From positions 17,969,879 through 18,033,878 of the forward strand of contig OZ038434.1 in NCBI GenBank assembly GCA_964036275.1: 64,000 nt of DNA, read 5' to 3'. This stretch comes from Litoditis marina (taxonomy: Eukaryota; Nematoda; Chromadorea; Rhabditida; Rhabditidae). This document shows, piece after piece, positions 31,476 through 45,690 of the stretch. Under the pieces are notes generated by a model. It made no database searches and was not told the origin of the DNA. It saw only the letters and a program-made list of their open reading frames with translations. The position numbers were made by a program, and so were the translations under genes. Position 1 is the first letter of the stretch. Every line of letters starts with the position of its first letter.

Positions 31476-34400
31476 TACTTTTATTCAGTTTTCTGTATTT
31501 GTGGTGATGAGAAGATAAAGATGTCGTGAAGTTTCTACGGTGTTCGGATGCGATACGTCGGTCAGTACACGCACGTGAGGGTGAAATAGAGTTCTAAACA
31601 TGAACGAATTACTGTAGTGAACTGATGCTCTGGAACCTTCTCTAACAATACTTTTATTCAGTTTTCTGTATTTGTGGTGTTGAGAATATAGAGATGTCTT
31701 GAGGTTTCTGCGAAATTCGGATGCGATACATCAGTCAGTACACGGAGGTGAGGGTGAAATAGAGTTGACTGAACATGAACGAATTACTGTAGTGAACTGA
31801 TGCACTGGAACCTTCTCTAACAATACTTTTATTCATTTTTCTGTAATTGTGGTGTTGAGAATATAAAGATGTCTTGAGGTTTCTGCGGATTTCGGATGCG
31901 ATACGTCAGTCAGTACACGCACGTGAGGGTGAAATAGAGTTGTCTGAACATGAACGAATTACTGTAGTGAACTGATGCACTGGAACCTTCTCTAACAATA
32001 CTTTTATTCATTTTTCTGTAATTGTGGTGTTGAGAATATAAAGATGTCTTGAGGTTTCTGCGGATTTCGGATGCGATACGTCAGTCAGTACACGCACGTG
32101 AGGGTGAAATAGAGTTGTCTAAACATGAACGAATTACTTTAGTGAACTGATGCTCTGGAACCTTCTCTAACAATACTTTTATTCAGTTTTCTGTATTCGT
32201 GGTGTTGAGAATATAGAGATGTCTTGAGGTTTCTGCGGATTTCGGATGCGATACGTCGGTCAGTACACGCACGTGAGGGTGAAATAGAGTTGTCTAAACA
32301 TAAACGAATTACTGTAGTAAACTGATGATCTGGAACCTTGTCTAACAATACTTTTATTCAGTTTTCTGTATTTGTGGTGTTGAGAATATAGAGATGTCTT
32401 GAGTTTTTTGCGGATTTCGGGTGCGATACGTCGTTCAGTACACGCACGCGAGGGTGAAATAGAGTTGTCTAAACATGAACGAATTACTGTAGTGAACTGA
32501 TGATCTGGAACCTTGTCTAACAATACTTTTATTCAGTTTTCTGTATGTGTGGTGTTGAAAATATAGAGATGTCTTGAGGTTTCTGCGGATTTCGGATGCG
32601 ATACGTCAGTCAGTACACGCACGCGAGGGTGAAATAGAGTTGTCTAAACATGAACGAATTACTGTAGTGAACTGATGATCTGGAACCTTGTCTAACAATA
32701 CTTTTATTCAGTTTTCTGTATTTGTGGTGTTGAGAATATAGAGATGTCTTGAGATTTCTGCGGATTTCGGATGCGATACGTCGATCAGTACACGCACGTG
32801 AGGGTGAAATAGAGTTGTCTAAACATGAACGAATTACTGTAGTGAACTGATGATCTGGAACCTTGTCTAACAATACTTTTATTCAGTTTTCTGTATGTGT
32901 GGTGTTGAGAATATAGAGATGTCTTGAGGTTTCTGCGGATTTCGGATGCGATACGTCAGTCAGTACACGCACGCGAGGGTGAAATAGGGTTGTCTTAACA
33001 TGAACGAATTACTGTAGTGAACTGATGCTCTGGAACCTTCTCTAACAATACTTTTATTCAGTTTTCTGTATTTGTGGTGTTGAGAATATAGAGATGTCTT
33101 GAGGTTTCTGCGAAGTTCGGATGCGATACATCAGTCAGTACACGCACGTGAGGGTGAAATAGAGTTGTCTGAACATGAACGAATTACTGTAGTGAACTGA
33201 TGCACTGGAACCTTCTCTAACAATACTTTTATTCAGTTTTCTGTATTTGTGGTAATGAGAAGATAAATATGTCGTGAGGTTTCTGCGGATTTCGGATGCG
33301 ATATGTCGGTCAGTACACGCACGTGAGGGTGAAATAGAGTTGTCTAAACATGAACGAATTACTGTAGTGAACTGATGATCTGGAACCTTGTCTAACAATA
33401 CTTTTATTCAGTTTTCTGTATTTGTGGTGATGAGAAGATAAAGATGTCGTGAGGTTTCTACGGTGTTCGGATGCGATACGTCGGTCAGTACACGCACGTG
33501 AGGGTGAAATAGAGTTGTCTAAACATGAACGAATTACTGTAGTGAACTTATGCTCTGGAACCTTCTCTAACAATACTTTTATTCAGTTTTCTGTATGTGT
33601 GGTGTTGAGAATATAGAGATGTCTTGAGGTTTCTGCGGATTTCGGATGCGATACGTCGATCAGTACACGCACGTGAGGGTGAAATAGTAAACATGAACGA
33701 ATTACTGTAGTGAACTGATGATCTGGAACCTTGTCTAACAATACTTTTATTCAGTTTTCTGTATTTGTGGTGTTGAGAATATAGAGATGTCTTGAGTTTT
33801 TTGCGGATTTCGGGTGCGATACGTCGTTCAGTACACGCACGCGAGGGTGAAATAGAGTTGTCTTAACATGAACGAATTACTGTAGTGAACTGATGCTCTG
33901 GAACCTTCTCTAACAATACTTTTATTCAGTTTTCTGTATTTGTGGTGTTGAGAATATAGAGATGTCTTGAGGTTTCTGCGAAATTCGGATGCGATACATC
34001 AGTCAGTACACGCACGTGAGGGTGAAATAGAGTTGTCTGAACATGAACGAATTACTGTAGTGAACTGATGCACTGGAACCTTCTCTAACAATACTTTTAT
34101 TCAGTTTTCTGTAATTGTGGTGTTGAGAATATAAAGATGTCTTGAGGTTTCTGCGGATTTCGGATGCGATACGTCAGTCAGTACACGCACGTGAGGGTGA
34201 AATAGAGTTGTCTAAACATGAACGAATTACTGTAGTGAACTGATGCTCTGGAACCTTCTCTAACAATACTTTCATTCAGTTTTCTGTATTCGTGGTGTTG
34301 AGAATATAGAGATGTCTTGAGGTTTCTGCGGATTTCGGATGCGATACGTCGGTCAGTACACGCACGTGAGGGTGAAATAGAGTTGTCTAAACATAAACGA

Positions 34401-36304
34401 ATTACTGTAGTGAACTGATGATCTGGAACCTTATCTAACAACACTTTTATTCAGTTTTCTGTATTTGTGGTGTTGAGAATATAGAGATGTCTTGAGTTTT
34501 TTGCGGATTTCGGGTGCGATACGTCGTTCAGTACACGCACGCGAGGGTGAAATAGAGTTGTCTAAACATGAACGAATTACTGTAGTGAACTGATGATCTG
34601 GAACCTTGTCTAACAATACTTTTATTCAGTTTTCTGTATGTGTGGTGTTGAGAATATAGAGATGTCTTGAGGTTTCTGCGGATTTCGGATGCGATACGTC
34701 AGTCAGTACACGCACGCGAGGGTGAAATAGAGTTGTCTAAACATGAACGAATTACTGTAGTGAACTGATGATCTGGAACCTTGTCTAACAATACTTTTAT
34801 TCAGTTTTCTGTATTTGTGGTGTTGAGAATATAGAGATGTCTTGAGGTTTCTGCGGATTTCGGATGCGATACGTCGATCAGTACACGCACGTGAGGGTGA
34901 AATAGAGTTGTCTAAACATGAACGAATTACTGTAGTGAACTGATGATCTGGAACCTTGTCTAACAATACTTTATTCATTTTTCTGTATTTGTGGTAATGA
35001 GAAGATAAAGATGTCGTGAGGTTTCTGCGGATTTCGGATGCGATACGTCGGTCAGTACACGCACGTGAGGGTGAAATAGAGTTGTCTAAACATGAACGAA
35101 TTACTGTAGTGAACTGATGCTCTGGAACCTTCTCTAACAATACTTTTATTCAGTTTTCTGTATTTGTGGTGTTGAGAATATAGAGATGTCTTGAGGTTTC
35201 TGCGAAGTTCGGATGCGATACATCAGTCAGTACACGCACGTGAGGGTGAAATAGAGTTGTCTGAACATGAACGAATTACTGTAGTGAACTGATGCACTGG
35301 AACCTTCTCTAACAATACTTTTATTCAGTTGTCTGTATTTGTGGTCTGAGAATATAAAGATGTCTTGAGGTTTCTGCGGATTTCGGATGCGATACGTCAG
35401 TCAGTACACGCACGTGAGGGTGAAATAGAGTTGTCTAAACATGAACGAATTACTGTAGTGAACTGATGATCTGGAACCTTGTCTAACAATACTTTATTCA
35501 TTTTTCTGTATTTGTGGTAATGAGAAGATAAAGATGTCGTGAGGTTTCTGCGGATTTCGGATGCGATACGTCGGTCAGTACACGCACGTGAGGGTGAAAT
35601 AGAGTTGTCTAAACATGAACGAATAACTGTAGTGAACTGATGCTCTGGAACCTCCTCTAACAATACTTTTATTCAGTTTGCTGTATTTGTGGTGTTGAGA
35701 ATATAAAGATGTCTTGAGGTTTCTGCGGATTTCGGATGCGATACGTCGGTCAGTACACGCACGCGAGGGTGAAATAGAGTTGTCTAAACATGAACGAATT
35801 ACTGTAGTGAACTGATGCTCTGGAACCTTCTCTAACAATACTTTTATTCAGTTTTCTGTATTTGTGGTGTTGAGAATATAGAGATGTCTTGAGGTTTCTG
35901 CGGATTTCGGATGCGATACGTCGGTCAGTACACGCACGCGAGAGTGAAATAGAGTTGTCTTGACATGAACGAATTACTGTAGTGAACTGATGCTCTGGAA
36001 CCTTCTCTAACAATACTTTTATTCAGTTTTCTGTATTTGTGGTATTGAGAATATAGAGATGTCTTGAGGTTTCTGCGGATTTCGGATGCGACACGTCGGT
36101 CAGTACACGCACGTGAGGGTGAAATAGAGTTGTCTAAACATGAACGAATTACTGTAGTGAACTGATGATCTGGAACCTTGTCTAACAATACTTTTATTCA
36201 GTTTTCTGTATTTTTGGTAATGAGAAGATAAAGATGTCGTGAGGTTTCTGCGGATTTCGGATGCGATACGTCGGTCAGTACACGCACGTGAGGGTGAAAT
36301 AGAG

Positions 36305-36360
36305 TTGTCTAAACATGAACGAATTACTGTAGTGAACTGATGATCTGGAAGTTTAGACAA
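36305..36360. repeat. Satellite polarity-switch junction
   Basis: The array flips orientation between 36350 and 36351. The + strand unit breaks after GATCTGGAA and continues with GTTTAGACAA, which belongs to the opposite strand, followed by TTCACCC with six bases missing relative to normal units. TTGTCTAAAC at 36305-36314 and GTTTAGACAA at 36351-36360 form perfect 10-bp inverted arms around a 36-nt loop. No N gap marks the site. Confidence 0.95.
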
Positions 36361-36820
36361 TTCACCCTCACGTGCGTGTACTGATCGACGTATCGCATCC
36401 GAAATCCGCAGAAACCTCAAGACATCTCTATATTCTCAACACCACACATACAGAAAACTGAATAAAAGTATTGTTAGAGAAGGTTCCAGAGCATAAGTTC
36501 ACTACAGTAATTTGTTCATGTTTAGACATCTCCATTTCACCCTCACGTGCGTGTACTGATCGACGTATCGCATCCGAACACCGTAGAAACCTCACGACAT
36601 CTTTATCTTCTCATCACCACAAATACAGAAAACTGAATAAAAGTATTGTTAGAGAAGGTTCCAGAGCATCAGTTCACTACAGTAATTCGTTCATGTTTAG
36701 ACAACTCTATTTCACCCTCACGTGCGTGTACTGACCGACGTATCGCATCCGAAATCCGCAGCAACCTCACGACATCGTTATCTTCTCATTACCACAAATA
36801 CAGAAAACTGAATAAAAGTA

Positions 36821-38220
36821 TTGGTAGACAAGGTTTCAGATCATCAGTTCACTACAGTAATTCGTTCATGTTTAGACAACTCTATTTCACCCTCACGTGC
36901 GTGTACTGACCGACGTATCGCATCCGAACTTCGCAGAAACCTCAAGACATCTCTATATTCTCAACACCACAAATACAGAAAACTGAATAAAAGTATTGTT
37001 AGAGAAGGTTCCAGAGCATCAGTTCACTACAGTAATTTGTTCATGTTAAGACAACTATATTTCACCCTCGCGTGCGTGTACTGACCGACGTATCGCATCC
37101 GAAATCCGCAGAAACCTCAAGACATCTCTATATTCTCAACACCACAATTACAGAAAACTGAATAAAAGTATTGTTAGAGAAGGTTCCAGAGCATCAGTTC
37201 ACTACAGTAATTCGTTCATGTTTAGACAACTCTATTTCACCCTCGCGTGCGTGTACTGACCGACGTATCGCATCCGAAATCCGCAGAAACCTCAAGACAT
37301 CTTTATATTCTCAACACCACAAATACAGAAAACTGAATAAACGTATTGTTAGAGCAGGTTCCAGAGCATCAGTTCACTACAGTAATTCGTTCATGTTTAG
37401 ACAACTCTATTTCACCCTCACGTGCGTGTACTGACCGACGTATCGCATCCAAAATCCGCATAAACCCCAAGACATCTTTATCTTCTCATTACCACAAATA
37501 CAGAAAACTGAATAAAAGTATTGGTAGACAAGGTTTCAGATCATCAGTTCACTACAGTAATTCGTTCATGTTTAGACAACTCTATTTCACCCTCACGTGC
37601 GTGTACTGACCGACGTATCGCATCCGAACTTCGCAGAAACCTCAAGACATCTCTATTTTCTCAACACCACAAATACAGAAAACTGAATAAAAGTATTGTT
37701 AGAGAAGGTTCCAGAGCATCAGTTCACTACAGTAATTTGTTCATGTTAAGACAACTATATTTCACCCTCGCGTGCGTGTACTGACCGACGTATCGCATCC
37801 GAAATCCGCAGAAACCTCAAGACATCTCTATATTCTCAACACCACAATTACAGAAAACTGAATAAAAGTATTGTTAGAGAAGGTTCCAGAGCATCAGTTC
37901 ACTACAGTAATTCGTTCATGTTTAGACAACTCTATTTCACCCTCGCGTGCGTGTACTGACCGACGTATCGCATCCGAAATCCGCAGAAACCTCAAGACAT
38001 CTTTATATTCTCAACACCACAAATACAGAAAACTGAATAAACGTATTGTTAGAGCAGGTTCCAGAGCATCAGTTCACTACAGTAATTCGTTCATGTTTAG
38101 ACAACTCTATTTCACCCTCACGTGCGTGTACTGACCGACGTATCGCATCCAAAATCCGCATAAACCCCAAGACATCTTTATCTTCTCATTACCACAAATA
38201 CAGAAAACTGAATAAAAGTA
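36821..38220 (+). repeat. Four-unit (700-bp) higher-order repeat, block 2
   Basis: Units with TTGGTAGACAAGGTTTCAG, AACGTATTGTTAGAGCAGG and CCGCATAAACCCCAAGAC recur at 700-bp spacing in two tandem copies (about 36.8-37.5 and 37.5-38.2 kb), nearly identical. Confidence 0.8.
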
Positions 38221-40145
38221 TTGGTAGACAAGGTTTCAGATCATCAGTTCACTACAGTAATTCGTTCATGTTTAGACAACTCTATTTCACCCTCACGTGC
38301 GTGTACTGACCGACGTATCGCATCCGAACTTCGCAGAAACCTCAAGACATCTCTATATTCTCAACACCACAAATACAGAAAACTGAATAAAAGTATTGGT
38401 AGACAAGGTTTCAGATCATCAGTTCACTACAGTAATTCGTTCATGTTTAGACAACTATATTTCACCCTCACGTGCGTGTACTGACCGACGTATCGCATCC
38501 GAACTTCGCAGAAACCTCAAGACATCTCTATATTCTCAACACCACAATTACAGAAAACTGAATAAAAGTATTGTTAGAGAAGGTTCCAGAGCATCAGTTC
38601 ACTACAGTAATTCGTTCATGTTTAGAAAATTCTATTTCACCCTTGCGTGCGTGTACTGACCGACGTATCGCATCCGAAATCCGCAGAAACCTCAAGACAT
38701 CTTTATATTCTCAACACCACAAATACATCAAACTGAATAAAAGTATTGTTAGAGAAGGTTCCAGAGCATCAGTTCACTACAGTAATTCGTTCATGTTTAG
38801 ACAACTCTATTTCACCCTCACGTGCGTGTACTGACCGACGTATCGCATCCGAAATCCGCAGAAACCTCACGACATCGTTATCTTCTCATTACCACAAATA
38901 CAGAAAACTGAATAAAAGTATTGGTAGACAAGGTTCCAGATCATCAGTTCACTACAGTAATTCGTTCATGTTTAGACAACTCTATTTCACCCACACGTGC
39001 GTGTACTGACCGACGTATCGCATCCAAAATCCGCAGAAACCTCAAGACATCTCTATATTCTCAACTCCACAAAGACCGAAAACTGAATAAAAGTATTGTT
39101 AGAGAAGGTTCCAGAGCATCAGTTAACTACAGTAATTCGTTCATGTTTAGACAACTCTATTTCACCCTCACGTGCGTGTACTGACCGACGTATCGCATCC
39201 AAAATCCGCATAAACCCCAAGACATCTTTATCTTCTCATTACCACAAATACAGAAAACTGAATAAAAGTATTGGTAGACAAGGTTTCAGATCATCAGTTC
39301 ACTACAGTAATTCGTTCATGTTTAGACAACTCTATTTCACCCTCACGTGCGTGTACTGACCGACGTATCGCATCCGAACTTCGCAGAAACCTCAAGACAT
39401 CTCTATATTCTCAACACCACAAATACAGAAAACTGAATAAAAGTATTGGTAGACAAGGTTTCAGATCATCAGTTCACTACAGTAATTCGTTCATGTTTAG
39501 ACAACTCTATTTCACCCTCACGTGCGTGTACTGACCGACGTATCGCATCCGAACTTCACAGAAACCTCAAGACATCTCTATATTCTCAACACCACAATTA
39601 CAGAAAACTGAATAAAAGTATTGTTAGAGAAGGTTCCAGAGCATCAGTTCACTACAGTAATTCGTTCATGCTTAGACAACTCTATTTCACCCTTGCGTGC
39701 GTGTACTGACCGACGTATCGCATCCGAAATCCGCAGAAACCTCAAGACATCTTTATATTCTCAACACCACAAATACAGCAAACTGAATAAAAGTATTGTT
39801 AGAGAAGGTTCCAGAGCATCAGTTCACTACAGTAATTCGTTCATGTTTAGACAACTCTATTTCACCCTCACGTGCGTGTACTGACCGACGTATTGCATCC
39901 GAAATCCGCAGAAACCTCACGACATCGTTATCTTCTCATTACCACAAATACAGAAAACTGAATAAAAGTATTGGTAGACAAGGTTCCAGATCATCAGTTC
40001 ACTACAGTAATTCGTTCATGTTTAGACAACTCTATTTCACCCTCGCGTGCGTGTACTGACCGACGTATCGCATCCGAACTTCGCAGAAACCTCAAGACAC
40101 CTCTATATTCTCAACACCACACATACAGAAAACTGAATAAAAGTA
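38046..40145 (+). repeat. Six-unit (1050-bp) higher-order repeat, block 2
   Basis: The unit with CCGCATAAACCCCAAGAC and the following five units recur 1050 bp later, in the same order, with a few substitutions. The first copy overlaps the end of the 700-bp HOR, so periodicities are nested. Confidence 0.75.
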
Positions 40146-41812
40146 TTGTTAGAGAAGGTTCCAGAGCATCAGTTCACTACAGTAATTCGTTCATGTTTAG
40201 ACAACTCCATTTCACCATCACATGCGTGTACTGACCGACGTATCGCATCCGAAATCCGCAGAAACCTCAAGACATCTTTATATTCTCAACACCACGAATA
40301 CAGAAAACTGAATAAAATTATTGTTAGAGAAGTTTCCAAAGCATCAGTTCACTACAGTAATTTTTTCATGTTTAGGCAACTCTATTTTACTCTCACGTGC
40401 GTGTACTGACCAACGTATCGCATCTGAAATCCGCAGAAAACTCAAGACATCTTTATATTCTCAACACCACAAATACAGAAAACTGAATAAAAGTATTGTT
40501 AGAGAAGGCTCCAGAGCATCAGTTCACTACAGTAATTCGTTCATGTTTAGACAACTCTATTTCACCCACACGTGCGTGTACTGACCGACGTATCGCATCC
40601 AAAATCCGCAGAAACCTCAAGACATCTCTATATTCTCAACTCCACAAAGACCGAAAACTGAATAAAATTATTGTTAGAGAAGGTTCCAGAGCATCAGTTA
40701 ACTACATTAATTCGTTCATGTTTAGACAACTCTATTTCACCCTCACGTGCGTGTACTGACTGACGTTTCCCATCCGAAATCCGCAGAAACCTCAAGACAT
40801 CTTTATATTCTCAACACACGAATACAGAAAACTGAATAAACGTATTGTTAGAGAAGGTTCCAGAGCATCAGTTCACTACAGTAATTCGTTCATGTTTAGA
40901 CAACTCTATTTCACCCTCACGTGCGTGTACTGACTGACGTATCGCATCCGAAATCCGCAGAAACCTCACGACATATTTATCTTCTCATCACCACAAATAC
41001 AGAAAACTGAATAGAAGTATTGTTAGAGAAGGTTCCAGAGCATCAGTTCACTACAGTAATTTGTTCATGTTTAGACAACTCTATTTCACCCTCACATGCG
41101 TGTACTGATCGACGTATCGCATCCGAACTCCGCAGAAACCTCAAGACATCTTTATATTCTCAACACCACAAATACAGAAAACTAAATAAAAATATTGTTA
41201 GAAAAGGTTCCAGATCATCAATTCACTACAGTAATTTGTTCATGTTTAGACAACTCTATTTCACCCTTACGTGCGTGTACTGACCGACGTATCGCATCCG
41301 AAATCCGCAGAAACCTCAGACATCTTTATATTCTCAACACCACAAATACAGAAAACTGAATAAAAATATTGTTAGAAAAGGTTCCAGATCATCAATTCAC
41401 TACAGTAATTCGTTCATGTTTAGAAAACTCTATTTCACTTTCGCGTGCGTGTACTGACCGACGTATCGCATCCGAAATCCGCAGAAAACTCAAGACATCT
41501 TTATATTCTCAACACCACAAATACAGAAAACTGAATAAAAGTATTGTTAGAGAAGGTTCCAGAGCATCAGTTTACTACAGTAATTCGTTCATGTTTAGAC
41601 AACTCTATTTCACCCACACGTGCGTGTACTGACCGACGTATCGCATCCGAAATCCGCAGAAACCTCAAGACACCTCTATATTCTCAACACCACACATACA
41701 GAAAACTGAATAAAAGTATTGTTAGAGAAGGTTCCAGAGCATCAGTTCACTACAGTAATTCGTTCATGTTTAGACAACTCTATTTCACCCTCACATGTGT
41801 GTACTGACCGAC

Positions 41813-44800
41813 GTATCGCATCCGAAATCCGCAGAAACCTCAAGACATCTTTATATTCTCAACACCACGAATACAGAAAACTGAATAAAATTATTGTTAG
41901 AGAAGGTTCCAGAGCATCAGTTCACTACAGTAATTCGTTCATGTTAAGACAACTCTATTTCACCCTTACGTGCGTGTACTGATCGACGTATCGCATCCGA
42001 AATCCGCAGAAACCTCAAGACACCTCTATATTCTCAACACCACACATACAGAAAACTGAATAAAAGTATTGTTAGAGAAGGTTCCAGAGCATCAGTTCAC
42101 TACAGTAATTCGTTCATGTTAAGACAACTCTATTTCACCCTTACGTGCGTGTACTGACCGACGTATCGCATCCGAAATCCGCAGAAACCTCAAGACACCT
42201 CTATATTCTCAACACCACACATACAGAAAACTGAATAAAAGTATTGTTAGAGAAGGTTCCAGAGCATCAGTTCACTACAGTAATTCGTTCATGTTTAGAC
42301 AACTCTATTTCACCCTCACATGTGTGTACTGACCGACGTATCGCATCCGAAATCCGCAGAAACCTCAAGACATCTTTATATTCTCAACACCACGAATACA
42401 GAAAACTGAATAAAATTATTGTTAGAGAAGGTTCCAGAGCATCAGTTCACTACAGTAATTCGTTCATGTTAAGACAACTCTATTTCACCCTTACGTGCGT
42501 GTACTGATCGACGTATCGCATCCGAAATCCGCAGAAACCTCAAGACACCTCTATATTCTCAACACCACACATACAGAAAACTGAATAAAAGTATTGTTAG
42601 AGAAGGTTCCAGAGCATCAGTTCACTACAGTAATTCGTTCATGTTAAGACAACTCTATTTCACCCTTACGTGCGTGTACTGACCGACGTATCGCATCCGA
42701 AATCCGCAGAAACCTCAAGACACCTCTATATTCTCAACACCACACATACAGAAAACTGAATAAAAGTATTGTTAGAGAAGGTTCCAGAGCATCAGTTCAC
42801 TACAGTAATTCGTTAATGTTTAGACAACTCTATTTCACCATCACATGCGTGTACTGACCGACGTATCGCATCCGAAATCCGCAGAAACCTCAAGACATCT
42901 TTATATTCTCAACACCACGAATACAGAAAACTGAATAAAATTATTGTTAGAGAAGTTTCCAAAGCATCAGTTCACTACAGTAATTTTTTCATGTTTAGGC
43001 AACTCTATTTTACTCTCACGTGCGTGTACTGACCAACGTATCGCATCTGAAATCCGCAGAAAACTCAAGACATCTTTATATTCTCAACACCACAAATACA
43101 GAAAACTGAATAAAAGTATTGTTAGAGAAGGCTCCAGAGCATCAGTTCACTACAGTAATTCGTTCATGTTTAGACAACTCTATTTCACCCACACGTGCGT
43201 GTACTGACCGACGTATCGCATCCAAAATCCGCAGAAACCTCAAGACATCTCTATATTCTCAACTCCACAAAGACCGAAAACTGAATAAAATTATTGTTAG
43301 AGAAGGTTCCAGAGCATCAGTTAACTACATTAATTCGTTCATGTTTAGACAACTCTATTTCACCCTCACGTGCGTGTACTGACTGACGTTTCCCATCCGA
43401 AATCCGCAGAAACCTCAAGACATCTTTATATTCTCAACACCACAAATACAGCAAACTGAATAAAAGTATTGTTAGACAAGGTTCCAGATCATCAGTTCAC
43501 TACAGTAATTCGTTCATGTTTAGACAACTCTATTTCACCCTCACGTGCGTGTACTGACTGACGTTTCCCATCCGAAATCCGCAGAAACCTCAAGACATCT
43601 TAATATTCTCAACACACGAATACAGAAAACTGAATAAACGTATTGTTAGAGAAGGTTCCAGAGCATCAGTTCACTACAGTAATTCGTTCATGTTTAGACA
43701 ACTCTATTTCACCCTCACGTGCGTGTACTGACTGACGTATCGCATCCGAAATCCGCAGAAACCTCAAGACATCTTTATATTCTCAACACCACGAATACAG
43801 AAAACTGAATAAAATTATTGTTAGAGAAGGTTCCAGAGCATCAGTTCACTACAGTAATTCGTTCATGTTAAGACAACTCTATTTCACCCTTACGTGCGTG
43901 TACTGATCGACGTATCGCATCCGAAATCCGCAGAAACCTCAAGACACCTCTATATTCTCAACACCACACATACAGAAAACTGAATAAAAGTATTGTTAGA
44001 GAAGGTTCCAGAGCATCAGTTCACTACAGTAATTCGTTCATGTTAAGACAACTCTATTTCACCCTTACGTGCGTGTACTGACCGACGTATCGCATCCGAA
44101 ATCCGCAGAAACCTCAAGACACCTCTATATTCTCAACACCACACATACAGAAAACTGAATAAAAGTATTGTTAGAAAAGGTTCCAGAGCATCAGTTCACT
44201 ACAGTAATTCGTTCATGTTTAGACAACTCTATTTCACCCTCACATGTGTGTACTGACCGACGTATCGCATCCGAAATCCGCAGAAACCTCAAGACATCTT
44301 TATATTCTCAACACCACGAATACAGAAAACTGAATAAAATTATTGTTAGAGAAGGTTCCAGAGCATCAGTTCACTACAGTAATTCGTTCATGTTAAGACA
44401 ACTCTATTTCACCCTTACGTGCGTGTACTGATCGACGTATCGCATCCGAAATCCGCAGAAACCTCAAGACACCTCTATATTCTCAACACCACACATACAG
44501 AAAACTGAATAAAAGTATTGTTAGAGAAGGTTCCAGAGCATCAGTTCACTACAGTAATTCGTTCATGTTAAGACAACTCTATTTCACCCTTACGTGCGTG
44601 TACTGACCGACGTATCGCATCCGAAATCCGCAGAAACCTCAAGACACCTCTATATTCTCAACACCACACATACAGAAAACTGAATAAAAGTATTGTTAGA
44701 GAAGGTTCCAGAGCATCAGTTCACTACAGTAATTCGTTAATGTTTAGACAACTCTATTTCACCATCACATGCGTGTACTGACCGACGTATCGCATCCGAA

Positions 44801-45690
44801 ATCCGCAGAAACCTCAAGACATCTTTATATTCTCAACACCACGAATACAGAAAACTGAATAAAATTATTGTTAGAGAAGTTTCCAAAGCATCAGTTCACT
44901 ACAGTAATTTTTTCATGTTTAGGCAACTCTATTTTACTCTCACGTGCGTGTACTGACCAACGTATCGCATCTGAAATCCGCAGAAAACTCAAGACATCTT
45001 TATATTCTCAACACCACAAATACAGAAAACTGAATAAAAGTATTGTTAGAGAAGGCTCCAGAGCATCAGTTCACTACAGTAATTCGTTCATGTTTAGACA
45101 ACTCTATTTCACCCACACGTGCGTGTACTGACCGACGTATCGCATCCAAAATCCGCAGAAACCTCAAGACATCTCTATATTCTCAACTCCACAAAGACCG
45201 AAAACTGAATAAAATTATTGTTAGAGAAGGTTCCAGAGCATCAGTTAACTACATTAATTCGTTCATGTTTAGACAACTCTATTTCACCCTCACGTGCGTG
45301 TACTGACTGACGTTTCCCATCCGAAATCCGCAGAAACCTCAAGACATCTTTATATTCTCAACACCACAAATACAGCAAACTGAATAAAAGTATTGTTAGA
45401 CAAGGTTCCAGATCATCAGTTCACTACAGTAATTCGTTCATGTTTAGACAACTCTATTTCACCCTCACGTGCGTGTACTGACTGACGTTTCCCATCCGAA
45501 ATCCGCAGAAACCTCAAGACATCTTAATATTCTCAACACACGAATACAGAAAACTGAATAAACGTATTGTTAGAGAAGGTTCCAGAGCATCAGTTCACTA
45601 CAGTAATTCGTTCATGTTTAGACAACTCTATTTCACCCTCACGTGCGTGTACTGACTGACGTATCGCATCCGAAATCCGCAGAAACCTCA
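41813..45690 (+). repeat. Eleven-unit (1924-bp) higher-order repeat, two tandem copies
   Basis: Sequence from about 41813 to 43736 recurs from about 43737 to about 45660 with only isolated differences seen (for example GTTAGAGAAGG against GTTAGAAAAGG at about 44170). Rare variants such as TTTTTTCATGTTTAGGC, CAACTCCACAAAGACCG and CGTTTCCCATCC are shared in order. The spacing of 1924 is one short of 11 x 175, from a shared deletion. A partial third copy of the rare-variant segment lies at about 40.2-40.8 kb. Confidence 0.85.

Larger units (their letters stand above)
10356..36350 (-). repeat. 175-bp satellite array, block 1 (about 148 units)
   Basis: Continuous head-to-tail tandem array with a 175-bp period, maintained for 26 kb. 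Landmarks per unit on the + strand are CAGTTTTCTGTATTTGTGG, TTTCGGATGCGATACGTC, GTACACGCACGTGAGGGTG and GAACGAATTACTGTAGTGAA. Units fall into subfamilies: a common form (GAATATAGAGATGTCTTGAGG), a form with AATGAGAAGATAAAGATGTCGTGAGG, and a form with TTTTTTGCGGATTTCGGGTG plus GTCGTTCAG. The length is nucleosome-sized. I saw no CENP-B box. Strand is set as minus so that blocks 2 and 3 are plus. Open frames of 87 codons recur every unit but are periodicity artefacts. Confidence 0.98.

Noticed and set aside
10356..36350. CRISPR-like array
   Set aside because: Units are contiguous with no unique spacers, and the context is a metazoan gene region.
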